In this document: one piece after another, positions 54,304 through 63,685 of the stretch
Layout of the letters: every line of letters starts with the position of its first letter
Position numbering within the stretch: position 1 is the first letter of the stretch
Assembly (NCBI RefSeq): GCF_021502655.1
Contig: NZ_JAKFFT010000010.1
Coordinates: 186,001 to 250,000 of the forward strand
Reading direction: 5' to 3'
DNA: 64,000 nucleotides
Source: Dyadobacter sp. CY347
GTDB taxonomy: Bacteria > Bacteroidota > Bacteroidia > Cytophagales > Spirosomataceae
Notes under the pieces: generated by a model
Told to the model about the DNA's origin: nothing
The model's database searches: none
Seen by the model: only the letters and a program-made list of their open reading frames with translations
Program-made: the position numbers and the translations under genes

Positions 54304-57300
54304 ATGAAAACTATTGTACGATTATTGTACATGATGGTTTTCCTGTCTGTCAGCTTCGTTTGCTATGGACAGGAAATTAGTGTGTCAGGGAAAGTTACGG
54401 CTGGTGCTGACGGCTCCATCCTTCCCGGAGCCAGTGTTCTCATAAAAGGAACAACTACGGGAGTTCCGACCGATGCCGAGGGGAATTTTGCGATTTCGGT
54501 TCCTTCACCGCAATCAGTTCTGGTTTTCTCGATGATCGGAATGACGGCGCAGGAAGTTACTGTTGGGACACAAACGACGATTAATGTGGCGTTGGTAGAG
54601 GACGCGAAAGCGCTGGGTGAGGTTGTCGTGATCGGATATGGTACGGCCAGTAAAAGAGACCTTACCGGATCTATTGTAACGATTAAAGGCGCTGAGATCG
54701 CTGATAAGCCTTCCGCTAACCCCATTACATCATTGCAGGGAAAAGTGGCTGGTTTGTCTGTTGTAAACTCAGGACGCCCTGGCGAAGAACCGGATGTGCG
54801 GATCAGGGGAACGAACTCGATCAATGGTGTGAAGCCTGTCTACATTGTGGACGGGATTTTGAATGACAACATTAACTTCATTAACCCCGCTGATATTGAG
54901 TCTATTGAGGTTTTGAAAGACCCATCATCACTGGCCATTTTCGGGGTAAGAGGTGCGAATGGTGCCATCGCCGTCACCACGAAAAAAGCCAAAGCGGGCC
55001 AGCTGAATGTTAATTTCAACTCGTCCGTCGGTTTCAAGCAAGTTGCCGACCGAATTAGCATGACCAACGCGGCCCAGTTCAAAGAGCTTTACAATGAACA
55101 GCTCGCAAACCAGGGCAGTGCGCCATATAATTACACCAACTGGACCGGCGACACGGATTGGCAGGATCAGATTTTCCAGAGCGGTTTCCTGAACTACAAC
55201 AACGTTAGCATATCAGGCGCGACAGAAAAAAACCGCTTCTATATGGGCATTGGAACTGTGCAGGAGGAAGGAAACATCAAGCATGAAAAATACGGAAAAC
55301 TGACGCTGAACATTAATGACGAACTTCAAGTCAACAAAAACCTGAAATTCGGGCTTACGTTCAGCAGTTACCGCGCTACGCCTTTTGGTGATAAAAAGAA
55401 AAACGTGGGCGGCGCAATTCTCGCGGCTCCTATTGCACCGATTTTCAACGACCAATATGGCCTTTATCATACATTGCCCGATTTCCAGCGTGCGCAGGTG
55501 AACAACCCGCTTGTTGACGTAGAATTACAGAAACGCACAGAAATTCTAAGGGAATACCGCGCTGTCGGAAGCATTTATGGCGAACTTACTTTCCTGAAAG
55601 ACTTCACATTCAGGGCATCGTTGTATGCGGATTACGGTTTCAACACTATTCGCAACTATCAGCCACTTGTGAACACATATAATCCGGAGATTGTAGGTGA
55701 TGACAAAACGGATGCCGTTGTAAGACAAACAGTTGTCAACCAGAAGCAGAACATTTTCCCGAAGCTTCAACAGGATTATTTGCTGACCTATAAAAAAGCT
55801 TTTGGAGACCACGACCTGACGGTTTTGGGCGGTATAACCACTTATTACAGAGGTTTTGAAGAAACTGCCTCCACAGTAAGACAAGGAAGCAGCTTTGCCA
55901 TTCCGAATGATCCGCGTTTCTGGTATACGGATAATGTTGGTGATGCAGCAACAAGAACTGGCTCTGGTTCTGCCTGGGAATCAGCAACATTGTCATATTT
56001 AGGACGTATCCTTTACAATTACAAAAGCAAATATCTGGTTAATGCATCTTATCGGAAAGATGGAAGTTCTGCTTTCCTCGGCAAAGGCAGATGGCAGGAT
56101 TTCGGCGCAGTTGGTCTGGGATGGGTTGTTAGTGAAGAGGATTTCTTCAAAAACCAAAGTGTTTTCGATTACCTGAAAGTGAAAGGATCTTACGGTATTT
56201 TAGGTAACCAAAATATTGACGATAAATATCGTTACCCCGCCTACCCTACGCTTACGGCTGCCAATTCAGGCGTTTTTGGAGATAATATCGTAGCAGGACT
56301 TCAAAACGAATACATTGCCGATCCGAATCTGCATTGGGAAAAAGTGCTTGCATACGAAGGTGGCGTGGAGTTCAATATGCTGAAAAATCGATTAACGGTT
56401 GAAGCGAACTATTATAACAAACTTACAAAAGACATTCTGGTGCTGGTGCCCGGAATAGCAGGCACAATTCCTGGTCTAAGCAATCTTGGTGAAGTTAAAA
56501 ACCATGGATTTGAATTCGCTGCAACCTGGAACCAGGACGTTACAGACGATTTCTCCTACTCGATCAGCGGTAATTTAACCACCATCAAAAACAAGGTTCA
56601 GAAGCTATCCACCAAGGGCTATGACATTATCAATGGTGCTTCACGGACAACGGAAGGCTTCCCGATCGGTTATTTCTGGGGCTATGTGCATGACGGGATT
56701 TACCAGTCGGAAGCTGAATTCATCAAATCTCCGGTAAGCTCGATTGGGGAAGTTTCACCGGGCGACATTAAATATAAGGATGTAAATGGTGACGGTTTTA
56801 TCACAGAAGCGGACAGAACATTAATCGGGAACCCAACACCTGATTTCACCTACGGAGCGTCTGTTTCTGCGAGATACAAAGGATTTGATATGGGCGTTGA
56901 TCTCAACGGTGTTTATGGAAACGAGATATTCCGTCAATGGAACCGTGGCACGTTCGCCCAATTCAATTACCAGACCGAAAGAATGGATCGCTGGAACGGG
57001 CCGGGCACTTCCAATTGGGAGCCGGTTTTGAACACTTCACGCGCCAATAACTATCTGCCTTCGTCGTACTGGATCGAAGACGGCAGCTTCTTCCGGATCA
57101 GGAATGTGCAGCTCGGTTACAATTTCTCATCACAGACGCTGAAAAGCCTGCGATTGAAATCCTTACGCCTGTATGTGAATGCGCAAAACCTGAAAACATT
57201 TACCAACAGCACTGGATTTACACCCGAAATCGGCGGTAATACAACTGCTTTCGGTGTGGACAACGGGACTTATCCTGTGCCAGTCATTTACACATTCGGC

Positions 57301-57318
57301 ATCAACCTGAATTTCTAA
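54304..57318 (+). CDS. SusC/RagA family TonB-dependent outer-membrane transporter
   Basis: 1004 residues. Signal peptide 1-23 ending CYGQ, a carboxypeptidase-regulatory-like domain at 24-105 (ISVSGKVTAGADGSILPGASV), then TonB box and plug (VVIGYGTASKRDLTGSI, RIRGTNSINGVKPVYIVDG, RGANGAIAVTTK) and a large barrel ending in VIYTFGINLNF. It imports oligosaccharides with the SusD lid encoded 20 bases downstream. Its context with two GH144 genes points to beta-1,2-glucan fragments. Confidence 0.95.
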   Translation: MKTIVRLLYMMVFLSVSFVCYGQEISVSGKVTAGADGSILPGASVLIKGTTTGVPTDAEGNFAISVPSPQSVLVFSMIGMTAQEVTVGTQTTINVALVEDAKALGEVVVIGYGTASKRDLTGSIVTIKGAEIADKPSANPITSLQGKVAGLSVVNSGRPGEEPDVRIRGTNSINGVKPVYIVDGILNDNINFINPADIESIEVLKDPSSLAIFGVRGANGAIAVTTKKAKAGQLNVNFNSSVGFKQVADRISMTNAAQFKELYNEQLANQGSAPYNYTNWTGDTDWQDQIFQSGFLNYNNVSISGATEKNRFYMGIGTVQEEGNIKHEKYGKLTLNINDELQVNKNLKFGLTFSSYRATPFGDKKKNVGGAILAAPIAPIFNDQYGLYHTLPDFQRAQVNNPLVDVELQKRTEILREYRAVGSIYGELTFLKDFTFRASLYADYGFNTIRNYQPLVNTYNPEIVGDDKTDAVVRQTVVNQKQNIFPKLQQDYLLTYKKAFGDHDLTVLGGITTYYRGFEETASTVRQGSSFAIPNDPRFWYTDNVGDAATRTGSGSAWESATLSYLGRILYNYKSKYLVNASYRKDGSSAFLGKGRWQDFGAVGLGWVVSEEDFFKNQSVFDYLKVKGSYGILGNQNIDDKYRYPAYPTLTAANSGVFGDNIVAGLQNEYIADPNLHWEKVLAYEGGVEFNMLKNRLTVEANYYNKLTKDILVLVPGIAGTIPGLSNLGEVKNHGFEFAATWNQDVTDDFSYSISGNLTTIKNKVQKLSTKGYDIINGASRTTEGFPIGYFWGYVHDGIYQSEAEFIKSPVSSIGEVSPGDIKYKDVNGDGFITEADRTLIGNPTPDFTYGASVSARYKGFDMGVDLNGVYGNEIFRQWNRGTFAQFNYQTERMDRWNGPGTSNWEPVLNTSRANNYLPSSYWIEDGSFFRIRNVQLGYNFSSQTLKSLRLKSLRLYVNAQNLKTFTNSTGFTPEIGGNTTAFGVDNGTYPVPVIYTFGINLNF

Positions 57319-57338
57319 AAATCTTATCTCATTGAAAT

Positions 57339-58841
57339 ATGAAAAGTGCATTCATAAATAAAATCTCTATTCTGACGGTTTTCAGCCTGCTGGTTCTGTC
57401 GGGTTGCAGCGACTTCCTGGATCGCGAGCCTTTGGGACGATATGTCGAAAAGGACATTCCCGCAGGATCATTTGACAGCCAGGTTTTTGGTGTATATGCC
57501 AAAATGCGCGCCTTCGGTGTTTCTTCCATGCCTTACCTGGCCATCCATAATTTCCGCTCGGATGATGCCGATAAGGGCAGCTCAACTACGGATGGCGTTG
57601 GGCAGGAAAGCTTCTATGACAACTTTCAATACACCCAGGACGAATGGCTGCTAAACAGCTATTGGTCTGACCATTACGCATTGATTATCGCTGCTAATGC
57701 AGTGATCTCTGACATTGATTCCGTGGGTGCTCAGGATGCAGGAACAATGGTTAATAAGGCCGAAGCGAAGTTTATGCGTGCAAATGCCTACTTCAACCTG
57801 GCCAGAACTTATGGTGATGTTCCAAAAATCGATTTCAAAGTGCGTGAATCTTCTGAGGCGAACATTCCTAAATCTCCTGTGGCTGAAATATTTACGCTTA
57901 TTGATTCTGACTTGACAGAGGCGTCTGCACTGCTTCCGGTTTCCTGGGAATCCAAATACATTGGCAGGCTTACCAGCGGCACGGCTCATGCATTGCACGC
58001 AAAAACACACTTGTGGCGCAAAAACTGGCCTGCTGCACTGGCAGCGGCAAAACAGGTGATTTCATCCGGCAAATATTCCCTGGTAAGCGACTATGCGGGC
58101 ATTTTCCGGGAAACGGGTGAGAACAATTCGGAGTCTGTATTTGAATTACAAGCATTTTATTCCATTACACAAACCTCATTGGGCATTGAAAACGCCATGC
58201 ATCAGGGTGTTAGGGGATCAGGAGCATGGGATTTGGGATGGGGCTGGAATACGCCGAACAAGTCATTGGCCGATGCATTTGAAAAAGGTGACCCAAGAAA
58301 AGATGCTACTCTGCTTTATTCGGGACAGGTGAATACGCCTTATAATGAAAATGTGCCGCCTGCTACAACGAGTATTCCAAGAGCATATTGGAATAAAAAA
58401 GCATATACAAATCCTGCGACGAGAGAGGCAACCGCAAGCCGCTTCGGACAATGGATGAATGTCCGCATTATCCGTTATGCCGATGTGCTGCTGATGGCAG
58501 CCGAAGCTGCAAACGAAGTGGGGGGCGAGCAAAATATTACGGATGCGCTGGCATGGCTGGAAATGGTCCGTGGCCGTGCACGTGGGACGAATCCTGCTAT
58601 TTTACCAAAAATTGTCACCAGAAATCAGGTGCAGCTTAGAAATGCGATCCGTCAGGAACGACGTGTGGAGCTGGGGATGGAGAATGAGCGGTTTTTTGAC
58701 ATTGTCCGGTGGGGAATCGCGGCGGACGTTTTGCATGCTGCCGGTAAAAATCTTTACCAAAACCGTCATCGCTATCTGCCGATCCCTCGTCCGGAAATTG
58801 ATAAATCGGGTGGTGTCTTAGTTCAAAATCCTGAATATTAA
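57339..58841 (+). CDS. SusD/RagB family surface glycan-binding lipoprotein
   Basis: 500 residues. Lipobox LSGC (C23) followed by SDFLDREPLG, which is the usual SusD opening. TPR-like helices and the C-terminal signature RVELGMENERFFDIVRWGIA and HRYLPIPRPEIDKSG are characteristic. It forms the lid over the SusC barrel and binds the glycan. The LamG gene starts 47 bases later. Confidence 0.95.
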   Translation: MKSAFINKISILTVFSLLVLSGCSDFLDREPLGRYVEKDIPAGSFDSQVFGVYAKMRAFGVSSMPYLAIHNFRSDDADKGSSTTDGVGQESFYDNFQYTQDEWLLNSYWSDHYALIIAANAVISDIDSVGAQDAGTMVNKAEAKFMRANAYFNLARTYGDVPKIDFKVRESSEANIPKSPVAEIFTLIDSDLTEASALLPVSWESKYIGRLTSGTAHALHAKTHLWRKNWPAALAAAKQVISSGKYSLVSDYAGIFRETGENNSESVFELQAFYSITQTSLGIENAMHQGVRGSGAWDLGWGWNTPNKSLADAFEKGDPRKDATLLYSGQVNTPYNENVPPATTSIPRAYWNKKAYTNPATREATASRFGQWMNVRIIRYADVLLMAAEAANEVGGEQNITDALAWLEMVRGRARGTNPAILPKIVTRNQVQLRNAIRQERRVELGMENERFFDIVRWGIAADVLHAAGKNLYQNRHRYLPIPRPEIDKSGGVLVQNPEY

Positions 58842-58888
58842 TGCAGCGGTTTTCCTGCAATTTTTTGATCACTATTAATCGCATTGAA

Positions 58889-59716
58889 ATGAAAAATATA
58901 ATATCGCGGCTATGGTTCCTGGGTTTGGCCATATGCATCTTTTCATGTCAGAATTTTGAAAGGCCCGAGCTGGTCCTGGTTTCTGACGATGATCCGTCCT
59001 TTAACGGGCCGCTGCAACGGTTATGGGCTTTTGAAGGCGTTGCGACCGATAGCATCTGGGGCAGCCGCGGCGTTGCAAACGGCGTTTCCTATGTAGAGGG
59101 CGTCAGCGGAAAAGCCTACCAGGGCTCTGCCAGCGGACAAATTGAATATGCTTCTGCGGGCAAGCTCGCAACGATGGAAAGCTTCACCATTGCTTTCTGG
59201 ATGAACACAGAAAAACACGATGGCGGTGCGCAAAGTGTGTTTATGCTCCCGAATACCGAAGATTTTTGGGGAAACACCTTCATGCTTATTGAAGGAAATA
59301 CTTCTAAAAGTGACTCGATGCTTGTGAAATTCAATTTCGCAGGAAACTGGATCACATTTGACGGGACAAAAAATGCGAATGGCTTGAATAAGTGGCCAAA
59401 TGCATATGGCAAATGGAAGCACGTTGCGTACACATATGATGGAACAACTTCAAAATTTGCAGCTTATGTGGACGGACAGAAACTAGCTCTTGCCGAATCC
59501 GTAACCAACATTATGAAAGACAAACAGCCTTTCGGACCGTTGAAAATGACTAATGCTTCGAAATTTGTGCTGGGTGGATTTCAGCAGCACATTGGCATAA
59601 AAGCGCCTGCGGATGCCTGGATGCTGCATTATACAGGAAAACTGGACCAGTTCAGGGTTTATACAAAAGCATTGACTGACGCTGAGATCACAGAAATCTT
59701 CACGAAGAAAATGTAA
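58889..59716 (+). CDS. LamG-domain lipoprotein, probable surface glycan-binding protein
   Basis: 275 residues from ATG 58889; the frame is open back to 58841 but the signal peptide starts here. Lipobox IFSC (C20). The mature part is a concanavalin-like LamG domain: LATMESFTIAFWMNTEKHDGG, WKHVAYTYDGTTSKFAAYVDGQ and a late KLDQFRVYTKALTDAEI, the classic Laminin_G_3 pattern. In PULs the gene after susD usually encodes an auxiliary glycan-binding protein, and this position fits. A terminator follows it. Confidence 0.85.
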   Translation: MKNIISRLWFLGLAICIFSCQNFERPELVLVSDDDPSFNGPLQRLWAFEGVATDSIWGSRGVANGVSYVEGVSGKAYQGSASGQIEYASAGKLATMESFTIAFWMNTEKHDGGAQSVFMLPNTEDFWGNTFMLIEGNTSKSDSMLVKFNFAGNWITFDGTKNANGLNKWPNAYGKWKHVAYTYDGTTSKFAAYVDGQKLALAESVTNIMKDKQPFGPLKMTNASKFVLGGFQQHIGIKAPADAWMLHYTGKLDQFRVYTKALTDAEITEIFTKKM

Positions 59717-59722
59717 TGTTAG

Positions 59723-59758
59723 CGGGAGAGAAGCTTCGTAAACTTCTCTCCCGTTTTT
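59723..59758 (+). terminator. Terminator between the SusCD unit and the GH144 genes
   Basis: Perfect 11-bp stem CGGGAGAGAAG / CTTCTCTCCCG (59723-59733, 59743-59753) then five T. It may end the SusC-SusD-LamG transcript or act as a partial terminator that lowers enzyme expression. I see no separate promoter in the 19 bases before the next gene. Confidence 0.85.
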
Positions 59759-59777
59759 CTATTCAAATCTGTATATC

Positions 59778-61124
59778 ATGACCAAATGCTTCATCAAGCA
59801 CGGGCTTTTATTGCTTATACTTTTTTTATCAGGTTGCGATAAAAAAGATTCTTCCGGTTCGGTAACGACGCCTGAAAAAGTCGATTCGACGGATAAATTT
59901 CCAATAATATCTGACGATGAGCTCCTTACACTTGTTCAAAAGCAAACATTCAAGTATTTCTGGGATTTCGGACATCCGGTTAGTGGACTTGCGCGTGAGC
60001 GGAATTCTTCGGGTGATATAGTAACCTCAGGCGGAAGCGGATTTGGCATCATGACCATTCCGATCGCGATTGAACGCGAGTTCATTACGCGGGAACAGGG
60101 TTTGGAAAGAATGCAGAAAATAGTGGCTTTCCTCAAAGACAAATCACAAAAATTTCACGGCGCTTTTCCGCATTGGCTCAATGGTGCAACCGGCGCTGCT
60201 GTGGCATTTAGTCAAAAAGATAATGGGGCTGATCTGGTGGAAACCTCTTTTCTGGTTCAGGGCTTGCTAACAGCACGGCAGTACTTTTCTGCGTCAACGC
60301 CAGCTGAAACGGCTTTGAGAAAAGACATTAATGTGATTTGGGAAGGTGTTGAGTGGGATTGGTTCAGGAAAGGCAATGAAAATGTGCTTTACTGGCATTG
60401 GAGCCCGGATTATAAATGGGAAATGAACCACCAGATCAAAGGCTGGAACGAATGCCTGATCACATATGCCCTCGCCGCTTCATCGCCTACGCATGCAATT
60501 CCTAAGATTGTGTATGACAAAGGCTGGACCAATGATGGCAGCTTTATGAATGGAAGCGCTTATTATGGACTCACGCTTCCGCTCGGCGAGCCGTCCGGAG
60601 GGCCGCTCTTCTTTTCGCACTATTCGTTTCTTGGGCTAAACCCGACCGAACTTACTGATCAATACACCAATTATTTTACCCAAAATAAGGCACATGCCTT
60701 AATCAACTACAATTATTGCAAAGCGGATCCAAAAGATTACGGATACAGCGACCAATGCTGGGGCTTGACTGCATGCGACATCCCAAATGGCTATAATGCC
60801 AATTCTCCAACCAACGATAGAAGCGTCATTGCGCCTACGGCTGCACTTTCCTCGTTCCCATACACGCCGAACGAGTCTATGCAGGCTTTGAAATACTTTT
60901 ATTACAAACTCGGCGATCAGCTTTGGGGTGATTATGGCTTTTATGATTCATTTTCCATAAAAGAACAGTGGGTTGCCGACTCCTATCTTGCCATTGATCA
61001 AGGTCCTATCATCATTATGATTGAAAACCACCGCAGCGGCTTGCCCTGGAAGCTTTTTATGAGTGCGCCGGAAATCAAGTCCGGCATGAAAAAATTGGGA
61101 TTTAGCAGTCCAAATCTCAATTAG
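59778..61124 (+). CDS. GH144 endo-beta-1,2-glucanase, lipoprotein
   Basis: 448 residues. Lipobox FLSGC (C20). The glucoamylase-like (alpha/alpha)6 domain of GH144 covers residues 45-445: LVQKQTFKYFWDFGHPVSGLARER, FPHWLNGATG, VETSFLVQGLLTAR, YWHWSPDYKWEMNHQIKGWNE and AIDQGPIIIMIENHR. GH144 contains endo-beta-1,2-glucanases described from Chitinophaga, giving short sophoro-oligosaccharides. The lipid anchor suggests a place at the outer membrane, facing out or inward. A paralogue follows after 23 bases. Confidence 0.92.
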   Translation: MTKCFIKHGLLLLILFLSGCDKKDSSGSVTTPEKVDSTDKFPIISDDELLTLVQKQTFKYFWDFGHPVSGLARERNSSGDIVTSGGSGFGIMTIPIAIEREFITREQGLERMQKIVAFLKDKSQKFHGAFPHWLNGATGAAVAFSQKDNGADLVETSFLVQGLLTARQYFSASTPAETALRKDINVIWEGVEWDWFRKGNENVLYWHWSPDYKWEMNHQIKGWNECLITYALAASSPTHAIPKIVYDKGWTNDGSFMNGSAYYGLTLPLGEPSGGPLFFSHYSFLGLNPTELTDQYTNYFTQNKAHALINYNYCKADPKDYGYSDQCWGLTACDIPNGYNANSPTNDRSVIAPTAALSSFPYTPNESMQALKYFYYKLGDQLWGDYGFYDSFSIKEQWVADSYLAIDQGPIIIMIENHRSGLPWKLFMSAPEIKSGMKKLGFSSPNLN

Positions 61125-61147
61125 ACAATTATTTAATCAACGAAATC

Positions 61148-62527
61148 ATGAAGATATCCTGCTATTGCCTTACCTGCATATGCCTGCTCCTCTTGTTTAC
61201 ACATGACGGTTTTGGACAAAAGAAAAAAAACAATGTTACCAAGTCAACTGCTTTTAATCCGGCAGAACGACCTAAAAATTTATCCGATACAGCACTATTA
61301 GAGTTAGTACAAAAACAAACATTCCGCTATTTCTGGGAATTCGGGCATCCGGTCAGCGGAATGGCACGGGAGCGGAGCAACATTGCTTATGACTATGGCG
61401 ATGAAGTAGTAACAATCGGCGGGACGGGATTTGGCATTATGGCCATGATCGTGGCGGCAGAAAGAGGATGGCAACCGCGGGATTCCGTCTCAGCAAGGCT
61501 TTTGAAAATGATGAAATTCCTGTCAAAAGCAGACCATTACCACGGCATATTCCCACATTGGCTCAATGGTGCAACCGGCAAAATTGTGCCTTTTGGCCGC
61601 AAAGATGATGGCGGGGACCTGGTAGAAAGTTCTTTCCTTTTCCAGGGAATGTTAGCCGCCAGGCAATATTTTGACCGGGATAATGATGTGGAAAGAGATC
61701 TCAGGAACCGCATCCAGTGGATATGGAGCGAGGCTGAATGGAATTGGTATACAAGAGGAAATCCCAACCAGCTCTATTGGCATTGGAGCCCGAACAACGG
61801 CTGGGCGATGAATTTTGAGTTGAGAGGTTATAATGAGACATTGATCACATATGTTATGGCCGCTTCTTCGCCCCGCTATCCCATCACAGCGCAGGTTTAC
61901 GACAAATGCTGGGCGCAAAGTGACCATTTCAAAAACGGCAAAGAATATCATGGTATAAAACTTCCCCTGGGTTTTGAATATGGCGGACCGCTTTTTTTCG
62001 CACATTATTCATTCTTAGGCCTCGACCCAAGAAAACTGAAAGACCAGTATGCTGATTATTGGGAGCAGAATGTGAATCACTCTTTAATTAATTACAAACA
62101 TTGCGTTGCCAATCCCGGCAAGTTCAAAGGTTACGGCGAAAATAGCTGGGGACTCACAGCCAGTGACACCTACAACGGCTATAATGCGCATTCCCCGACG
62201 AACGATTTTGGCACCATCACACCGACGGCAGCGCTTTCTTCATTTCCTTACACGCCGGAGCAATCAATGAAAGCATTGCGTCATTTTTATGATGATTTGG
62301 GTGACAAAATTTGGAGTGAATATGGCTTTACAGATGCATTCAATGAAAGCCAGAACTGGTATGCCAAATCACATCTTGCCATAGATCAGGGGCCGATCAT
62401 TGTAATGATAGAAAATTACAGGACGGGCTTGCTTTGGAAACTGTTCATGAAAGATCCGGATGTTCAGACCGGGCTTAAAAAACTGGGTTTTGAAAGTCCT
62501 GCGCTGGAAATAAGCAGCAAAAATTAA
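61148..62527 (+). CDS. GH144 endo-beta-1,2-glucanase, soluble paralogue
   Basis: 459 residues. Signal peptide ending GFGQ and no lipobox Cys, so this form is soluble in the periplasm or secreted. The domain repeats the neighbour's motifs (TFRYFWEFGHPVSGMARERSN, FPHWLNGATGKIVPF, YWHWSPNNGWAMNFELRGYNE, AIDQGPIIVMIENYR). The two enzymes may divide work: the lipidated one cutting polymer at the surface, the soluble one shortening imported pieces. A terminator follows. Confidence 0.92.
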   Translation: MKISCYCLTCICLLLLFTHDGFGQKKKNNVTKSTAFNPAERPKNLSDTALLELVQKQTFRYFWEFGHPVSGMARERSNIAYDYGDEVVTIGGTGFGIMAMIVAAERGWQPRDSVSARLLKMMKFLSKADHYHGIFPHWLNGATGKIVPFGRKDDGGDLVESSFLFQGMLAARQYFDRDNDVERDLRNRIQWIWSEAEWNWYTRGNPNQLYWHWSPNNGWAMNFELRGYNETLITYVMAASSPRYPITAQVYDKCWAQSDHFKNGKEYHGIKLPLGFEYGGPLFFAHYSFLGLDPRKLKDQYADYWEQNVNHSLINYKHCVANPGKFKGYGENSWGLTASDTYNGYNAHSPTNDFGTITPTAALSSFPYTPEQSMKALRHFYDDLGDKIWSEYGFTDAFNESQNWYAKSHLAIDQGPIIVMIENYRTGLLWKLFMKDPDVQTGLKKLGFESPALEISSKN

Positions 62528-62547
62528 CCCGTTATTTACTAAAATTG

Positions 62548-62584
62548 ACAGAAAGACCGGCCCTATGCTGGTCTTTCTGTTTTA
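62548..62584 (+). terminator. Terminator after the GH144 pair
   Basis: Perfect 11-bp stem ACAGAAAGACC / GGTCTTTCTGT (62548-62558, 62570-62580) with a GC-rich inner loop, followed by four T. It separates the GH144 genes from the kelch gene. Confidence 0.8.
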
Positions 62585-62668
62585 TAAAATATGTTTGTAC
62601 CTTGATGCATGTTTCCGGCTAAGTATTTCATCAAAAATGCTTCCCTAACCCACATCAAACAAGAAAAG

Positions 62669-63649
62669 ATGAACGCAAATCTAAAAACCTCCTTATTCCT
62701 GATTGCCCTGAACCTACTGATCCTGCCTGCGTATGCACAGATCTGGACGGTGTCGGAACCGGAAAATCTTCCTGAAAAAAGGCATGAAAATGCGATGGCA
62801 ACGGTAAACGGCAAATTGTATCTTTTAGGTGGCCGTGGTGTGAAACCCGTTGACGAATATGACTTCAAAAAAGATTCCTGGTCACATTTGAAAGAGACGC
62901 CGCTGGAAATGAGCCATTTTCAGGCAATTACTTATAAGAATGAAATTTACGTTCTAGGCGCATTTACAGGCGGTTATCCGCATGAAACACCGATTCCAAA
63001 TATTTACATTTTTAACCCGATAAAAAATGAATGGCGTAAAGGAGCTGCGATTCCGGAGAATCGTTTGCGCGGAGCTGCGGGAGCATTTGTATTAAATGAT
63101 AAAATCTACCTGGTATGCGGCATTCAGGATGGACATTGGGACGGACAAGTTACCTGGTTCGACGAATTTGACCCGGCAACAAACACCTGGAAAACACTTC
63201 CAGACGCACCCCGGCCAAGGGATCACGTACAAGTGGCTGTTTTAGACAACAAATTATATGTTGCCGGCGGACGCTTATCCACCGCCCGCATTAACCAGGT
63301 TTTGAATACAGTGATTAAGGAAGTAGATGTATATGATTTCAAAACTGGCAAATGGTCGACGATGGATGAGTCCAATAATCTGCCTACGTTGAGAGCAGGC
63401 AACACGACGGTGGTTTATGGCAACAAAATCCTGATCATTGGCGGCGAAAGTGACGCGCATGTGGAAGCCTATAAGGAAGTTGAAGCGTTTAATACGCAAA
63501 CACAAAAATGGGAAAAACTGCCTTCACTGCATCAGGGACGTCATGGAACGCAGGCAGTCTCATTGAATAAGAAAATCTTTATTGCTGCGGGATCTGCCAA
63601 CAGAGGCGGCGGTCCGGAGTTGAACGACATGGAAGTTCTGGACAAATAA
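62669..63649 (+). CDS. Kelch-repeat protein, exported
   Basis: 326 residues from ATG 62669; the frame is open to 62609 but the signal peptide (ending PAYAQ) starts here. About six kelch repeats are visible, each with a GG pair and W (GKLYLLGGRGVKPVDEYDFKKDSW, NKLYVAGGRL, NKILIIGGESDAH, KKIFIAAGS), making a beta-propeller. No catalytic residues for a mutarotase or sialidase are clear. It may bind or process the glycan of the locus, or be unrelated. Confidence 0.85.
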   Translation: MNANLKTSLFLIALNLLILPAYAQIWTVSEPENLPEKRHENAMATVNGKLYLLGGRGVKPVDEYDFKKDSWSHLKETPLEMSHFQAITYKNEIYVLGAFTGGYPHETPIPNIYIFNPIKNEWRKGAAIPENRLRGAAGAFVLNDKIYLVCGIQDGHWDGQVTWFDEFDPATNTWKTLPDAPRPRDHVQVAVLDNKLYVAGGRLSTARINQVLNTVIKEVDVYDFKTGKWSTMDESNNLPTLRAGNTTVVYGNKILIIGGESDAHVEAYKEVEAFNTQTQKWEKLPSLHQGRHGTQAVSLNKKIFIAAGSANRGGGPELNDMEVLDK

Positions 63650-63685
63650 CATTGAAATTAACCTCGATACGAAAACATTTTTTAG

